From positions 22,159-86,158 of the forward strand of contig NZ_CAMFHZ010000016.1 of NCBI RefSeq assembly GCF_945952435.1: a DNA stretch of 64,000 nt, in the 5' to 3' direction. Source of the DNA: an uncultured Microbacterium sp. Its GTDB lineage: Bacteria; Actinomycetota; Actinomycetes; Actinomycetales; Microbacteriaceae. The number at the start of each line of letters is the position of its first letter. Position 1 is the first letter of the stretch. Made by a program: the position numbers and the translations under genes. The notes under the pieces were generated by a model. That model worked only from the letters and a program-made list of their open reading frames with translations, was not told the DNA's origin and did no database searches. Shown here one piece after another: positions 25,538-34,930 of this stretch.

Positions 25538-28483
25538 ATGCTGATGCTCCTCGCTGTGTTTGCCCTCGGTGCGCTGCTGCTTCCCGCGCTCGTGCACTGG
25601 ATCGGTGCGCGGGCCTTCGCGGTCGCGGCCCTCGTGCCCACCGCCGCCTTCGTGCACGCCGCGCTGCTGACCCCCCAGGTGCTCGAATCCGCCGAGGATC
25701 CACGGGTCACCCCGCAGGAGTCCATCGACTGGATCCCGCAGCTCGGTCTCTCGCTCTCGTTCCGGATGGACGAGCTCAGCTGGCTGCTCGCGCTGATCGT
25801 GAGCGGCGTGGGCGCGCTCGTCCTGTTCTACTGCCGCTGGTACTTCCGCGATTCCGAGTCGGGGCTCGGGCAGTTCGCGGCCGTGCTGCTCGCTTTCGCG
25901 GGCGCGATGTACGGGCTGGTGACCACGGACGACCTCGTGCTGCTCGTGATGTTCTGGGAGGTCACGAGCATCCTGTCCTACCTGCTCATCGGGCACTATC
26001 ACCGTCGCGGCGCGAGCCGACGGTCGGCGCTGCAGGCGCTGCTCGTCACCACGCTCGGCGGGCTTGCGATGTTCGTCGGGGTGGTGTTCCTCGCCGTGGA
26101 TGCCGGCACGTCCCGCATCTCGCGGATCCTGGAGCTCGCGCCCACGGGCCCCCTCGTCGACGTCGCGGTGGTTCTGCTGCTCGTCGGGGCGCTGAGCAAG
26201 TCCGCGATCTTCCCCTTCCACTTCTGGCTGCCGGGGGCGATGGCCGCGCCGACGCCGGTCAGCGCCTACCTGCACGCGGCGGCGATGGTGAAGGCCGGGA
26301 TCTACCTCGTGGCGCGCTTCTCGCCGATCTTCGCGCTGAGCGGTCCGTGGCGCCCGATCACCATCGCGCTCGGCGTGTTCACGATGCTGCTCGGCGGCGT
26401 GCAGGCGTTGCGCGAGACCGACCTCAAGCGCATCCTCGCCTTCGGCACGGTGAGTCAGCTCGGATTCTTCACGCTCGTGCTCGGCTACGGCACGAGCGAC
26501 GCCATCCTCGCGGGTCTCGCGCTCGTGATCAGCCACGCGATGTTCAAGTCGGCGCTGTTCCTCATCGTGGGTGTCATCGACCGTCAGCTCGCCACCCGCG
26601 ATCTCCGGGAGATCTCGGGGCTCGGACGACAGGCGCCGCTGCTCGCGACCGCCGCTTTCCTCTCGATCGGCTCGATGATGGGCATCCCGCCGACGATCGG
26701 TTTCGTCGCGAAGGAGGCCACCCTCGCGGCGTTCTACGACGAGACGCTCCGCGGATCCCCGTGGGCGCTCGTCGCTCTCGTCGGCGTGATCCTCGGATCC
26801 ATTCTCACTGCGGCATATGGTGCGCGCTTCCTCTGGGGGGCGTTCTGGCGGAAGCGCGACGCCTCGGGCTCCTTCATGCCGGAGACGGAATGGCCTCGAC
26901 CGCCCTTCGGCTTCCTCCTGTCCCCGGTCGTGCTCTCAGCGGGAACGATCGTGGTCGGCGCGATCGCGCCCCTCGTCGACGCGATGCTCTACGGCTATGC
27001 GGACGACGCCAAGACGCCCGGATACGACGGCGACCAGCTCAGTCCGGGGCATCTCCTGCTCTGGCACGGGTTCGCGCCCGCCCTCTTCCTCTCGCTGGGC
27101 GCCGTGGCGCTCGGGCTGCTGCTGTTCTGGCTGCTGCAGCGAACGCGATGGGATCGCCGCCCGCGCCTGCTGCGGTTCACCGCGCAGGACGCGTACTACC
27201 TGGTGATGCGCAGCGTCGACCGGCTCTCGGTGGTCACGACGGGGCTCACCCAGCGAGGGTCGCTGCCCGTGTACGTCGGCACGATCTTCGTCGTCGTGAT
27301 CGCCGGCGAGGCCACCGCCCTCCTCGCCGGCGGCTTCTCCGGCGCCCATCTCAGCGGCTGGCACACCCCGATACAGCTCGTCGTCGCCCCGATCATGATC
27401 GCGGCGGGCATCCTGGCGATCCGCGCACAGAAGCGCTACACCGGCGTCGTGCTCGTCTCCGTCACGGGGCTGGGCATGGTGATCCTGTTCGGCACCAGCG
27501 GCGCACCGGACCTGGCCCTCACGCAGATCCTCGTCGAGACGGTCACCCTCGTGACGTTCGCCCTGGTCCTGCGTCGCCTGCCCTCCCGGATGGGCGAGCA
27601 CAACGCCTCGGTGGGGCGCGTACCGCGGGCGATCCTGGGCGTCGCCGCGGGGGCGATGATGGCCCTCGTCGCGATCGTCGCCACGGGCTCCCGCGTCGAC
27701 GCGCCCATCTCGGAGGCCTTCCCGACCCTCGCCTACGAGCTCGGGCACGGGAAGAACGTCGTCAACGTCGCCCTCGTCGACCTCCGCGGCTGGGACACGA
27801 TGGGGGAACTGTCGGTTCTCGTCCTCGCCGCGACCGGCGTCGCCTCCCTGGTGTTCGTCACGCACCGCGCCGACCGGCTCTCGGCGACGCGCGCCCTGCC
27901 CGAGGGGCCGCGGCGGAGCCGACGCGGCCCGCTCGTCGAGACGACCGAGGGCGTGCGCGTGCAGACCGCGGGGGACACGGCTCCCCGCGCCTGGCTCGTC
28001 GGCGGCGGCAACGTCAAGCCGGAGAACCGATCGCTCCTGCTCGAGGTGATCGTCCGGATCCTCTTCCACACCATCATCGTGGTCTCGATCTACCTGCTCT
28101 TCGCCGGGCACAACTCGCCCGGAGGAGGCTTCGCGGGCGGCCTCGTCGCCGGCATGGCGCTCGTCATGCGCTACATCGCCGGGGGACGGTGGGAGCTCGG
28201 TGCCGCCGCGCCGGCCGACGCGGGACGATTGCTCGGCGCCGGCCTGATCCTGGCCGTCGGATCGGCTGTGGTCCCGCTGCTGTTCGGCCTCGCCCCGCTG
28301 GAGAGCACCGTCTGGGAGGCCGAGATCCCCGTGATCGGCCACATCGAGTTCGTCAGCTCGACCATCTTCGACATCGGGGTCTACCTCGTCGTCATCGGGC
28401 TCGTGCTCGACGTGCTGCGCAGCCTCGGCGCGGAGGTCGACCGCCAGACGCAGGAGCTGCGCGCGCGGGGGGTGGACATCTGA
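25538..28483 (+). CDS. mrpA: Mrp cation/proton antiporter subunit A fused to subunit B
   Basis: This 981-residue subunit is the largest of the Mrp (Mnh) antiporter, a complex related to respiratory complex I that exchanges Na+ (or K+) for H+ and supports pH and salt homeostasis. The N-terminal two thirds are the proton-pumping NuoL-like part, with the HFWLPGAMAAPTPVSAYLHAA segment; a C-terminal region from about residue 830 (GGGNVKPENRSLLLEVI) is an MrpB/MnhB domain with GHNSPGGGFAGGL. This A-B fusion explains the absence of a separate mrpB. AGAGGAGA precedes the ATG; a TAAACT -10-like element overlaps the lacI stop. Confidence 0.95.
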   Translation: MLMLLAVFALGALLLPALVHWIGARAFAVAALVPTAAFVHAALLTPQVLESAEDPRVTPQESIDWIPQLGLSLSFRMDELSWLLALIVSGVGALVLFYCRWYFRDSESGLGQFAAVLLAFAGAMYGLVTTDDLVLLVMFWEVTSILSYLLIGHYHRRGASRRSALQALLVTTLGGLAMFVGVVFLAVDAGTSRISRILELAPTGPLVDVAVVLLLVGALSKSAIFPFHFWLPGAMAAPTPVSAYLHAAAMVKAGIYLVARFSPIFALSGPWRPITIALGVFTMLLGGVQALRETDLKRILAFGTVSQLGFFTLVLGYGTSDAILAGLALVISHAMFKSALFLIVGVIDRQLATRDLREISGLGRQAPLLATAAFLSIGSMMGIPPTIGFVAKEATLAAFYDETLRGSPWALVALVGVILGSILTAAYGARFLWGAFWRKRDASGSFMPETEWPRPPFGFLLSPVVLSAGTIVVGAIAPLVDAMLYGYADDAKTPGYDGDQLSPGHLLLWHGFAPALFLSLGAVALGLLLFWLLQRTRWDRRPRLLRFTAQDAYYLVMRSVDRLSVVTTGLTQRGSLPVYVGTIFVVVIAGEATALLAGGFSGAHLSGWHTPIQLVVAPIMIAAGILAIRAQKRYTGVVLVSVTGLGMVILFGTSGAPDLALTQILVETVTLVTFALVLRRLPSRMGEHNASVGRVPRAILGVAAGAMMALVAIVATGSRVDAPISEAFPTLAYELGHGKNVVNVALVDLRGWDTMGELSVLVLAATGVASLVFVTHRADRLSATRALPEGPRRSRRGPLVETTEGVRVQTAGDTAPRAWLVGGGNVKPENRSLLLEVIVRILFHTIIVVSIYLLFAGHNSPGGGFAGGLVAGMALVMRYIAGGRWELGAAAPADAGRLLGAGLILAVGSAVVPLLFGLAPLESTVWEAEIPVIGHIEFVSSTIFDIGVYLVVIGLVLDVLRSLGAEVDRQTQELRARGVDI

Positions 28484-29022
28484 TGGACGTGTCCCTCGTG
28501 CTCATCGTCGTGATGGCGGTGCTCTTCGGCTGCGGCGTGTACGCGATGCTCGAACGCAGCCTCACCCGGGTGCTGATCGGATTCCTCCTCCTCGGCAACG
28601 CCGTCAACCTGCTCCTGCTCATCGTGATGGGCCGGCCCGGCAAGGCGCCGTTCTACGGCACCGACGAAGGCATGAGCGATCCGCTGCCGCAGGCGCTCAC
28701 CCTCACGGCGATCGTCATCACCTTCGCCGTCTCCGCCTTCCTCCTGGCCCTCATCTACCGCTCCTGGCAGCTGGGCCGCGCCGACACGGTCGAGGACGAC
28801 GAGGCCGACATCGCGCTGCGCGGGCGCACCGAGGTCGAAGAGGACCTCATGGACGACGAGTCCGATACCGAGGACGACGACGCGACGACCGACTTCGTCG
28901 GTCTCGACACCGCGCCGATCCGGGTGCTGCACGCGAAGGACGCCGAAGGAATGCTCGACGACGCCCCCATGGACCGACCCGATCGACGCCCGGCCGGGAA
29001 CGAGGGGGAGGAGGCCCGATGA
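28483..29022 (+). CDS. mrpC: Mrp antiporter subunit C
   Basis: This 179-residue NuoK-like subunit has three transmembrane helices with GCGVYAMLERSLTRVLIG and LLGNAVNLLLL in the first half. MrpC is usually near 110-115 residues; here an extra tail of about 65 residues, rich in Asp and Glu (EEDLMDDESDTEDDD), extends into the cytoplasm. Its start shares one base with the mrpA stop (TGATG). The tail's function is unknown. Confidence 0.95.
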   Translation: MDVSLVLIVVMAVLFGCGVYAMLERSLTRVLIGFLLLGNAVNLLLLIVMGRPGKAPFYGTDEGMSDPLPQALTLTAIVITFAVSAFLLALIYRSWQLGRADTVEDDEADIALRGRTEVEEDLMDDESDTEDDDATTDFVGLDTAPIRVLHAKDAEGMLDDAPMDRPDRRPAGNEGEEAR

Positions 29023-30581
29023 ACGCGCTCGTGCCCCTGCTCGTCGCGCTCCCGCTGCTCGGCGCGGCCGTGACCCTCGTGTTCGGACGCAACACCCGGG
29101 TCCAGGTGATCGTCACGGTCGTGACTCTCGCGCTCGTCTCGATCATCGCGGCGACGCTGCTCGTCGTCGTCGACCGCACCCATCCGATCGCCGTCATGGT
29201 CGGCGGCTGGCCCGCGCCGTTCGGGATCGTCCTCTACGTCGACCGGCTCGCGGCGCTCCTCGTGCTCGTCTCGAGCGTCGTCCTCGTCGCGGTCCTGCTG
29301 TTCTCCATCGGCCAGGGTGCCGCCGACGGTGGAGACGACACCCCCATCTCGATCTTCAACCCGTCCTACCTGATCCTCGCGGCGGGGATCTTCAACGCGT
29401 TCATCGCGGGGGACCTCTTCAACCTCTACGTCGGTTTCGAGATCCTGCTCGTCGCCTCCTACGTGCTCATCACGCTGGGCAGCACCGAGTCGCGGATCCG
29501 CACCGGGGCGGTCTACATCGTCGTCTCGCTCGTCTCCTCGGTGCTGTTCCTCGTCGCGATCGCGCTCATCTACGCGGCGCTCGGCACCGTGAACATGGCG
29601 CAGATCGCCGAGCGGATGAACGAGATCCCGCAGAGCACCCAGCTCGTGCTGCATCTCATGCTCGTCGTCGCGTTCGGCATCAAGGCGGCGGTGTTCCCGA
29701 TGTCGTTCTGGCTCCCCGACTCGTATCCGACCGCGCCGGCGCCCGTCACGGCGGTCTTCGCGGGTTTGCTGACCAAGGTCGGCGTCTATGCGCTGATCCG
29801 CACCGAGACGCAGATCTTCGCCTCGAACGACATCAACACGCTGCTCATGATCGTCGCGCTCGCGACGATGGTGATCGGGATCCTCGGCGCCGTCGCCCAG
29901 GCCGAGCTGAAGAGGATCCTGTCGTTCACGCTCGTCAGCCACGTCGGCTACATGGTGTTCGGACTGGCGATCGCGACGCCGGCCGCGATCGGCGCGACCG
30001 TCTACTACATCGTCCACCACATCATCGTGCAGACCACTCTGTTCCTCGCCGTCGGTCTCGTCGAGCGCAGGGCCGGCAGCACGTCGATCCTCCGGGTGCG
30101 CGGGCTCATGCGCGCGGCGCCGCTCATCGCGATCCTGTACTTCGTCCCGGCGATCAACCTGGGCGGACTGCCCCCGTTCTCCGGGTTCATCGGCAAGTTC
30201 GCGCTCTTCCAGGCCGGGGCCGAGGTCGCCACCCCGCTCATCTGGGTGCTCATCGTCGGCGGCGTGCTCACCTCGCTGCTCACGCTCTACGCGCTCATGC
30301 GCGCCTGGAACCTCGCCTTCTGGCGGGAGAAGGAGGACGCCCCGGAGGAGCTCGAGAACGAGCGCATCGCGCACCTCGGCAGCGCTCCGGCTGCGGACGA
30401 GCAGCAGGAACGTCGTCGGATCCCCTCGATCATGACCTTCGCGACCGGGGGCATGGTCGCCGTGACCCTCGCCCTCACGGTGTTCGCCGGGCCGATCTTC
30501 GGGCTCTGCGAGCGGATCGGATCCCACCTCCTGCAGCCGGTGCACCTGGCCATGCTGGACGTCGACGAGGTCTCCTCATGA
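29019..30581 (+). CDS. mrpD: Mrp antiporter subunit D
   Basis: This 520-residue NuoM/NuoN-like proton-channel subunit has about 14 transmembrane helices. Family motifs include the VGFEILLVASYVLITLG glutamate helix and FPMSFWLPDSYPTAPAPVTA. A cytoplasmic Glu-rich loop (EKEDAPEELENERIAH) precedes the last helices. The start overlaps mrpC as ATGA. Confidence 0.96.
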   Translation: MNALVPLLVALPLLGAAVTLVFGRNTRVQVIVTVVTLALVSIIAATLLVVVDRTHPIAVMVGGWPAPFGIVLYVDRLAALLVLVSSVVLVAVLLFSIGQGAADGGDDTPISIFNPSYLILAAGIFNAFIAGDLFNLYVGFEILLVASYVLITLGSTESRIRTGAVYIVVSLVSSVLFLVAIALIYAALGTVNMAQIAERMNEIPQSTQLVLHLMLVVAFGIKAAVFPMSFWLPDSYPTAPAPVTAVFAGLLTKVGVYALIRTETQIFASNDINTLLMIVALATMVIGILGAVAQAELKRILSFTLVSHVGYMVFGLAIATPAAIGATVYYIVHHIIVQTTLFLAVGLVERRAGSTSILRVRGLMRAAPLIAILYFVPAINLGGLPPFSGFIGKFALFQAGAEVATPLIWVLIVGGVLTSLLTLYALMRAWNLAFWREKEDAPEELENERIAHLGSAPAADEQQERRRIPSIMTFATGGMVAVTLALTVFAGPIFGLCERIGSHLLQPVHLAMLDVDEVSS

Positions 30582-31312
30582 GCCCGCACGCCAAGCGCAG
30601 CCTCTGGCACGAGATCCGCGTGCAGCTGCCCTTCCTGCTGTGGCTCGTCGTGCTGTGGATGCTGCTCTGGGGACAGTTCACCTGGCTGGCGGCCCTGACG
30701 GGGATCGCCGTGGCCGTGTTCGTGACCCGGGTCTTCCGGCTGCCCACGATCGAGCTCTCCGGCCGGATCAACCTGTGGTGGACCGCGGTGCTCGTGGTGC
30801 AGTTCTTCGCCGCCGTCGTGCACGGATCGCTCAGCGTCGCAGCGCAGGTGCTCGATCCCCGCCGCCAGCCGGGCGCGGCGATCATCGCCGTGCATCTGCG
30901 GTACGCCGACGACCTGGTCATGACGCACGTGGCCGTCACGGCGTCGCTCATCCCCGGATCGCTCATCGTCGAGGCGGATCGCGACACGCGCACGCTCTAC
31001 CTGCACGTGATCGGCGTGCGCTCGCTCGCCGACGTCGACCGGCAGCGCGAGGGCGTGCTGCGGTGGGAGCGGAGGATCGTCCGGGCGCTCGGCTCGCCGG
31101 AGCAGGTGCGGGAGCTGCGTGCGGACGATCGCAGGGCGGCGGAGCGACGCGCACAGGGTCGCGCGGCCGGATCCGTGGTCGCGGACGCGGGAACGGGGTC
31201 GATCCGGCTTCCGGAGGCGGGTCGCCCGGGGGCGGCCCGCCCGGGGTCTGGCCGTCCCGGGTCTGACCGTCCGGGGTCTGGCCATTCGGGGTCGGGGGAG
31301 GAGCGCCGATGA
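30578..31312 (+). CDS. mrpE: Mrp antiporter subunit E
   Basis: This 244-residue subunit has two N-terminal membrane helices and the cytoplasmic MrpE domain with VHLRYADDLVMTHVAVTASLIPGSLIVE. MrpE is normally about 160-170 residues; the last 60 residues here are an Arg/Ala linker followed by pentapeptide repeats of the type GSGRP, encoded by 15-bp direct repeats. Starts and stops overlap both neighbours by 4 bp. Confidence 0.94.
   Translation: MSPHAKRSLWHEIRVQLPFLLWLVVLWMLLWGQFTWLAALTGIAVAVFVTRVFRLPTIELSGRINLWWTAVLVVQFFAAVVHGSLSVAAQVLDPRRQPGAAIIAVHLRYADDLVMTHVAVTASLIPGSLIVEADRDTRTLYLHVIGVRSLADVDRQREGVLRWERRIVRALGSPEQVRELRADDRRAAERRAQGRAAGSVVADAGTGSIRLPEAGRPGAARPGSGRPGSDRPGSGHSGSGEERR
31245..31289 (+). 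repeat. Three 15-bp direct repeats inside the mrpE tail
   Basis: GGTCTGGCCGTCCCG and two near copies follow each other exactly, encoding GSGRP, GSDRP and GSGHS. A partial fourth copy follows. In-frame repeats of this type change number without breaking the frame. Confidence 0.8.
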
Positions 31313-31578
31313 ATCCGCTGCTGCTGATCGTCCTGATCGTGTTCGGGATCGCGGCGATCCTCACCGTGATCCGGATCGCGATCGGCCCGTCGATCCTCGA
31401 CCGTGCCGTCGCGAGCGACGTCCTGCTCACCGAGGTGATGTGCGTGCTCGGCGCGGACATGGCGATCAACCACCACCTCCGCACGCTGCCCGTGCTGATC
31501 GTGGTGGCCGCGGTCGGCGTCTTCGGGTCGATCGCGGTGGCGCGGTACGTCGCACGAAGGGACAACACGCCCTCATGA
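31309..31578 (+). CDS. mrpF: Mrp antiporter subunit F
   Basis: This 89-residue subunit has three hydrophobic segments and the family pattern RIAIGPSILDRAVASDVL in the loop after TM1. It is an essential small subunit of the Mrp complex. GGGGGAGGAG precedes the ATG, which overlaps the mrpE stop. Confidence 0.94.
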   Translation: MNPLLLIVLIVFGIAAILTVIRIAIGPSILDRAVASDVLLTEVMCVLGADMAINHHLRTLPVLIVVAAVGVFGSIAVARYVARRDNTPS

Positions 31579-31964
31579 ACGTCTTCGATCTGCGCATCCC
31601 GGATCCCGTCGTCGACGTGGCCGTCTGGGTGCTCGTCCTGCTCGGTGCGCTGCTCTGCCTCACCGCCGCGATCGGCCTGCTGCGCTTCCGCGACGTGCCG
31701 ACCCGGCTGCACGCGGCGACCAAGCCGCAGGTGCTCGGTCTACTGCTCATCTGCCTCGCGATCGCGCTCTCGCAGCGGTCGGTGGTCGGTGTCGTCGTGG
31801 GTCTGCTCCTGGTCGCTCCTGTCGTGCTCATGCAGTTCGCGACCGCGCCGCTGTCCGCCCATATGGTCGGCCGTCAGGCGTACCGCAACGGCACCATCGA
31901 CGAACGCTCCCTCGTCGTGGACGAGTACGCCGACTCGAAGCGCACCCACCCCGGCGCAGGGTGA
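31575..31964 (+). CDS. mrpG: Mrp antiporter subunit G
   Basis: This 129-residue subunit has three membrane helices with the conserved GLLRFRDVPTRLHAATKP motif between TM1 and TM2. The start overlaps mrpF as ATGA, and it is the last gene of the operon. A hydrophilic tail of about 35 residues follows the last helix. Confidence 0.93.
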   Translation: MNVFDLRIPDPVVDVAVWVLVLLGALLCLTAAIGLLRFRDVPTRLHAATKPQVLGLLLICLAIALSQRSVVGVVVGLLLVAPVVLMQFATAPLSAHMVGRQAYRNGTIDERSLVVDEYADSKRTHPGAG

Positions 31965-32096
31965 GTCCTGGCACCAGGGGCTGAAGCTCGGGGCTCGCAC
32001 TCATCGGTGGGGCGCGGGCATCGGTTGCGAGGGTGCCCGTGCCGGGCCCTGTTCTCCACCGCCTCCCGCTAGGCTCGACGCGGCGGAGGGGAAGTC

Positions 32097-32909
32097 ATGG
32101 ATGCACAACCGGGCTGGTACGACGCCGGCGTCTCCGGCCGGCAACGCTGGTGGGACGGACAGCGCTGGACCGAGCACGAACGCTCCGCCGTCGGATCGTC
32201 CCCCGGCTGGTACGCCGTTCCCGGCGGCAGCGACCTGCGCTGGTGGGAGGGACGGTACTGGACCGAGTTCCGGATCCGCGGCGGTCGGTTCGGCGTCGAG
32301 GGTGCGAGCGTCGAACAGCCGGCCGTGCCGTGGGTGCTCGGGCCGTTGTTCCTCGCCGTCGGCGGTCTGCAGCTCGCGATGTCGAGCTCGCTCGGATCCG
32401 TCTCGACGGGGACCGGGGTCCTCTTCCTCGCGCTCGGCGTGATCTGGCTGGCCATCGGGGCGCGCACCGCGGCGCTGCGCCGCGCCGCTCCTCCCGCCGG
32501 AGTGGCGTTCGCCGGCCCTCTCGTCCGACCGCTTCCCGGCGAGCAGGAGGGGGCGGGCGCGGGCTGGTATCCGGTGTCGTCGCGGGGTGCGCGCTGGTGG
32601 ACCGGTCTGCGCTGGACCGAGTACGTGCACACCCGATCCGGGATCCGCCCGACGTTCCTGGCCCGGCGGGCGCTGCGGATCCTGTGGATCGGGGCGGCGG
32701 TGTTCTTCACTCTCGGCGTCGTCGGCACGCTGACCGGGATCCTGCTGCTCGCGTTCGGCAGGAGTGAGGGGATCGCCTTCTTCGGCATCAGCGTGCTGGC
32801 CATCGGGCTCGTCTTCGTGCTCGTCGGCGTGTTCCTGCTCGTCTCGGCACGGCTTCAGTCGCGCCTTCTGCTCTTCCCGAAGAAGCCGCCCACACCCCCG
32901 GCCTCCTGA
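32097..32909 (+). CDS. Membrane protein with three DUF2510 modules
   Basis: This 270-residue protein carries three DUF2510-type Trp-rich modules: PGWYDAGVSGRQRWWDGQRWT (start), PGWYAVPGGSDLRWWEGRYWT, and a third after residue about 155 (AGWYPVSSRGARWWTGLRWT). Two pairs of transmembrane helices separate and follow them. DUF2510 is a short actinobacterial module of unknown function often at the N-terminus of membrane proteins; three copies in one protein is uncommon. A TAGGCT -10-like element lies about 25 bp upstream. The gene stands alone. Confidence 0.8.
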   Translation: MDAQPGWYDAGVSGRQRWWDGQRWTEHERSAVGSSPGWYAVPGGSDLRWWEGRYWTEFRIRGGRFGVEGASVEQPAVPWVLGPLFLAVGGLQLAMSSSLGSVSTGTGVLFLALGVIWLAIGARTAALRRAAPPAGVAFAGPLVRPLPGEQEGAGAGWYPVSSRGARWWTGLRWTEYVHTRSGIRPTFLARRALRILWIGAAVFFTLGVVGTLTGILLLAFGRSEGIAFFGISVLAIGLVFVLVGVFLLVSARLQSRLLLFPKKPPTPPAS

Positions 32910-33034
32910 GCGGGGTCAGCCGCCGGAACGGATGCGCCGAAGAAGTCGCCGGTCCGATCAGCCGCCTTGGCACCGCACCCGCGATCCGCATCCGTCCACG
33001 CCTCCGGGGGATCCGCGAAGCGCTGACCGGCGGC

Positions 33035-34930
33035 TCAGCCGATGAGGCTCGGCTGCAGGTCGCGCAGCGTACGCGTGTGCGTCATGCGCGTGACCCCGAT
33101 CATCGCGACGAGGAGGGCACCGACGAGCCACGCGGCGAGGATGCCGATGTCGGCGAGCGCCCTCGACCACTGCCCGCCGTACATGAGCTGTCGCATCGCA
33201 TCGACGACATAGCCCATGGGCAGCACGTGGTGCAGCGCGGCGAGGGGTCCCGGCAGCGTCTGCCAGGGGAACGTGCCCCCGGCCGTGACGAGCTGCAGCA
33301 CCATGAGCACGAGACCCATGAACTGCCCGACCGAGCCGAGCCAGACGTTGAGCGCGAGGATGATGGCCGCGTAGGTCGCGGAGGCCATCACCATGATCCC
33401 GAGCGCGCCCCATCCGTTCTGGAACGTGAAGCCCAGCGCCCAGGCGAGCACGCCGAGCAGACCGACCATCTGCAGGGCGCCGAAGCCCGCAGGCGTGAGC
33501 CACCCGGCCAACGTGATCCGGATCGGGGAGTGCAGCGCGGTCACCGCGCGGCGCGAGATCGGCTTGATGATGAGGAACAGCGCGTAGATGCCGATCCAGG
33601 CGGCCAGTGCCGCGAAGAAGGGTGCGAGTCCCTGGCCGTAGTCCTTCGCCGCGGCGACCTTGTCGCTCGACACCTGGACGGGGTCCGCGATCGTCTTCGC
33701 CTGCTGGTCGCGGAGCTCGGGCGTGGACGACGGGATCTGAGCCACCCCGGCCGCGAGACCGTCGCGGAGCGTGGTGATGCCTCCCGCGAGCGTGCCGAGG
33801 CCGTCGTGCAGGCTCTTCGCCCCGTCGCGGGCGCTGGCCGCGCCCGCACTCAGGGTCGCCGCCCCGGAGGCCGCCGTCTTCGCACCGTCGGCGAGCTGCT
33901 GGGACTTGTCGGCGAGCGTGGCACTGCCGGACGCGACCTGGGCCGCACCGTCGGCGAGCTGGTCGATCTTGCCGACGGCGCCCTGCACGGTGTCGTTGCC
34001 GTTGCGCAGCTTCGCTCCGAGCGGGTCGAGCTTGGCGAGCACCTGGTCGATCTGCGCCGGGGAGAGGCCCTGGTCTGCGAGGACCTTCGCGATGTCGTCG
34101 CGCACCTGCGGGAGGCTGTCGGTGGCCTGCTGCACGAGGGATCCGGCCTCGTCCGCGTACTGCGCGACCTGCCGGTTTCCGTCGCTCACCTGCTGGGCGC
34201 CGCTCGCGAGGGTTCCCGCGCCGTCGGCGAGCTGTTGGGACCCGTCGGCGATCTGCTGCGTGCCGCCGGCGAGCTGCGACGCCCCGTCCGCGAGCTGCGC
34301 GGTGCCGTCGGCGAGCCTGCCGCTGCCGTCGACCGCGCTGTTCGCGCCCGCGAGCAACTGGTTCGCGCCGTCGGTCGCCTCCGTGAGCTTGCCCCGGATG
34401 TCGCTGAGACCGGTGAGCAGGCGGTTCGCGGCCTCGGTGCCCACCATCTCGGCGACCGAGCGGCGGATCTTCTCGACCGCGGTCGATCCGATCGTCGAGG
34501 CCAGGTAGTTGTTGGCGTCGTTGGTCTCCAGCTCGATCCGCGCCTGGTGCGGCTCGGTTCCGGAGGCGGAGGTCAACGCCTGGGAGAAGTCCTTCGGGAT
34601 CGTCACGGTGAAGTCCACGTCGCCGTTCTTCAGCGCCGTGCGGGCCTTGTCCGAGTCGAGCAGGTTCCAGTCGAACGCCCGCCCTTGCACCAGGTTGTCG
34701 GCGACCTTGGTGCCGTAGTTCGTCGTGCTGCCGTCGGTCGTCACCCCCTGGTCGTCGACGACGAGGGCGACGGGGACGTCGCTGAACTTGCCGTAGGGAT
34801 CCTGGTTCGCCCAGAGGTAGAGTCCGCCGTAGAGGATCGGCACGGCCATGAGTGCGATCAGGGCGACCACGGCCATCGGGCTCGCGGTCAGGCGCCGGAA
34901 CTCGGCGGCGATCATCGCGGGGATCTTCAT
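33035..34930 (-). CDS. YhgE/Pip-family membrane protein
   Basis: This 631-residue protein has one N-terminal membrane helix (about 18-40), a large extracytoplasmic domain and five to six C-terminal helices (from about residue 430), the layout of the YhgE/Pip and ABC-2-permease-related family. The external domain contains many heptad-like units of the type LADGAxQLADG (about 195-390), predicted to form a coiled coil. Family members include the phage infection protein of lactococci and proteins linked to type VII secretion. Its start overlaps the upstream pseudo-ATPase gene (ATGA). The exact role here is unknown. Confidence 0.88.
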   Translation of the reverse strand: MKIPAMIAAEFRRLTASPMAVVALIALMAVPILYGGLYLWANQDPYGKFSDVPVALVVDDQGVTTDGSTTNYGTKVADNLVQGRAFDWNLLDSDKARTALKNGDVDFTVTIPKDFSQALTSASGTEPHQARIELETNDANNYLASTIGSTAVEKIRRSVAEMVGTEAANRLLTGLSDIRGKLTEATDGANQLLAGANSAVDGSGRLADGTAQLADGASQLAGGTQQIADGSQQLADGAGTLASGAQQVSDGNRQVAQYADEAGSLVQQATDSLPQVRDDIAKVLADQGLSPAQIDQVLAKLDPLGAKLRNGNDTVQGAVGKIDQLADGAAQVASGSATLADKSQQLADGAKTAASGAATLSAGAASARDGAKSLHDGLGTLAGGITTLRDGLAAGVAQIPSSTPELRDQQAKTIADPVQVSSDKVAAAKDYGQGLAPFFAALAAWIGIYALFLIIKPISRRAVTALHSPIRITLAGWLTPAGFGALQMVGLLGVLAWALGFTFQNGWGALGIMVMASATYAAIILALNVWLGSVGQFMGLVLMVLQLVTAGGTFPWQTLPGPLAALHHVLPMGYVVDAMRQLMYGGQWSRALADIGILAAWLVGALLVAMIGVTRMTHTRTLRDLQPSLIG

